A DNA stretch of 60,299 nucleotides, from the NCBI GenBank assembly GCA_028687585.1, contig JAQTZV010000033.1, positions 1 to 60,299 of the forward strand. The letters run 5' to 3'. The stretch is from Desulfuromonadaceae bacterium (lineage in GTDB: Bacteria; Desulfobacterota; Desulfuromonadia; Geobacterales; Pseudopelobacteraceae). Below, in pieces: positions 60,288-60,299 of this stretch (its first letter is position 1; every line of letters starts with the position of its first letter). A program made the translations under genes and the position numbers. Under the pieces are notes generated by a model, which was not told the origin of the DNA, ran no database searches, and saw only the letters and a list, made by a program, of their open reading frames with translations.

Positions 60288-60299
60288 TGCCAACTCATG

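Overview
The window is part of a large integrative/conjugative element (or conjugative plasmid) of a Gram-negative bacterium. Protein style suggests a Desulfuromonadota/Geobacter-like host, but that assignment is tentative. The window holds no integrase, relaxase, coupling protein, tRNA or origin, so neither end of the element is visible.

Layout. (1) 1-5.6 kb, + strand: the 3' end of a group II intron, then the 3' exon of an SF2 helicase, then small backbone genes including a CHC2 zinc-finger protein and radC. Three of these genes, and possibly a fourth, have structured leaders that look like the radC RNA motif. In each leader the ribosome-binding site copies one arm of the leader stem. (2) 5.6-18 kb: an accessory region of toxin-antitoxin/abortive-infection-type genes (an AbiE pair, a DUF6036-type nucleotidyltransferase pair, an AAA_14/DUF4143 ATPase). 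It also has two near-identical HU/IHF genes, DUF4062/AlbA_2-type ATPase paralogues and several decayed gene fragments, which indicates repeated recombination. (3) 18-38.4 kb, all minus strand: a type I restriction-modification locus. hsdM and hsdS, with an AlbA_2 gene between them, are separated from hsdR by about 13 kb of other probable defence genes: a lipase-STAND NTPase, a secreted lipase, a SMEK-STAND-TPR protein, a putative PD-(D/E)xK protein, a membrane/DUF3800 pair and a HEPN-LprI fusion. (4) 38.4-60.3 kb: an F-type type IV secretion operon read leftwards: dsbC, traA, L, E, K, B, V, C, two TraN-like genes, traW, U, trbC, trbI, an S26 peptidase, two unknown membrane proteins, traG and a small gene.

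How it works together. The tra operon encodes the pilus and mating channel. DsbC probably folds the very cysteine-rich TraN, TraU and TraV proteins. The left-end genes with regulated leaders fit a role on entry into a new cell. The middle 33 kb is cargo that would protect the host, or the element, against phages and competing DNA. The most interesting parts are the nested defence block (22.9-35.9 kb), especially the two adjacent lipase genes and the HEPN-LprI fusion, and the covarying alternative pairing in the radC-type leaders.
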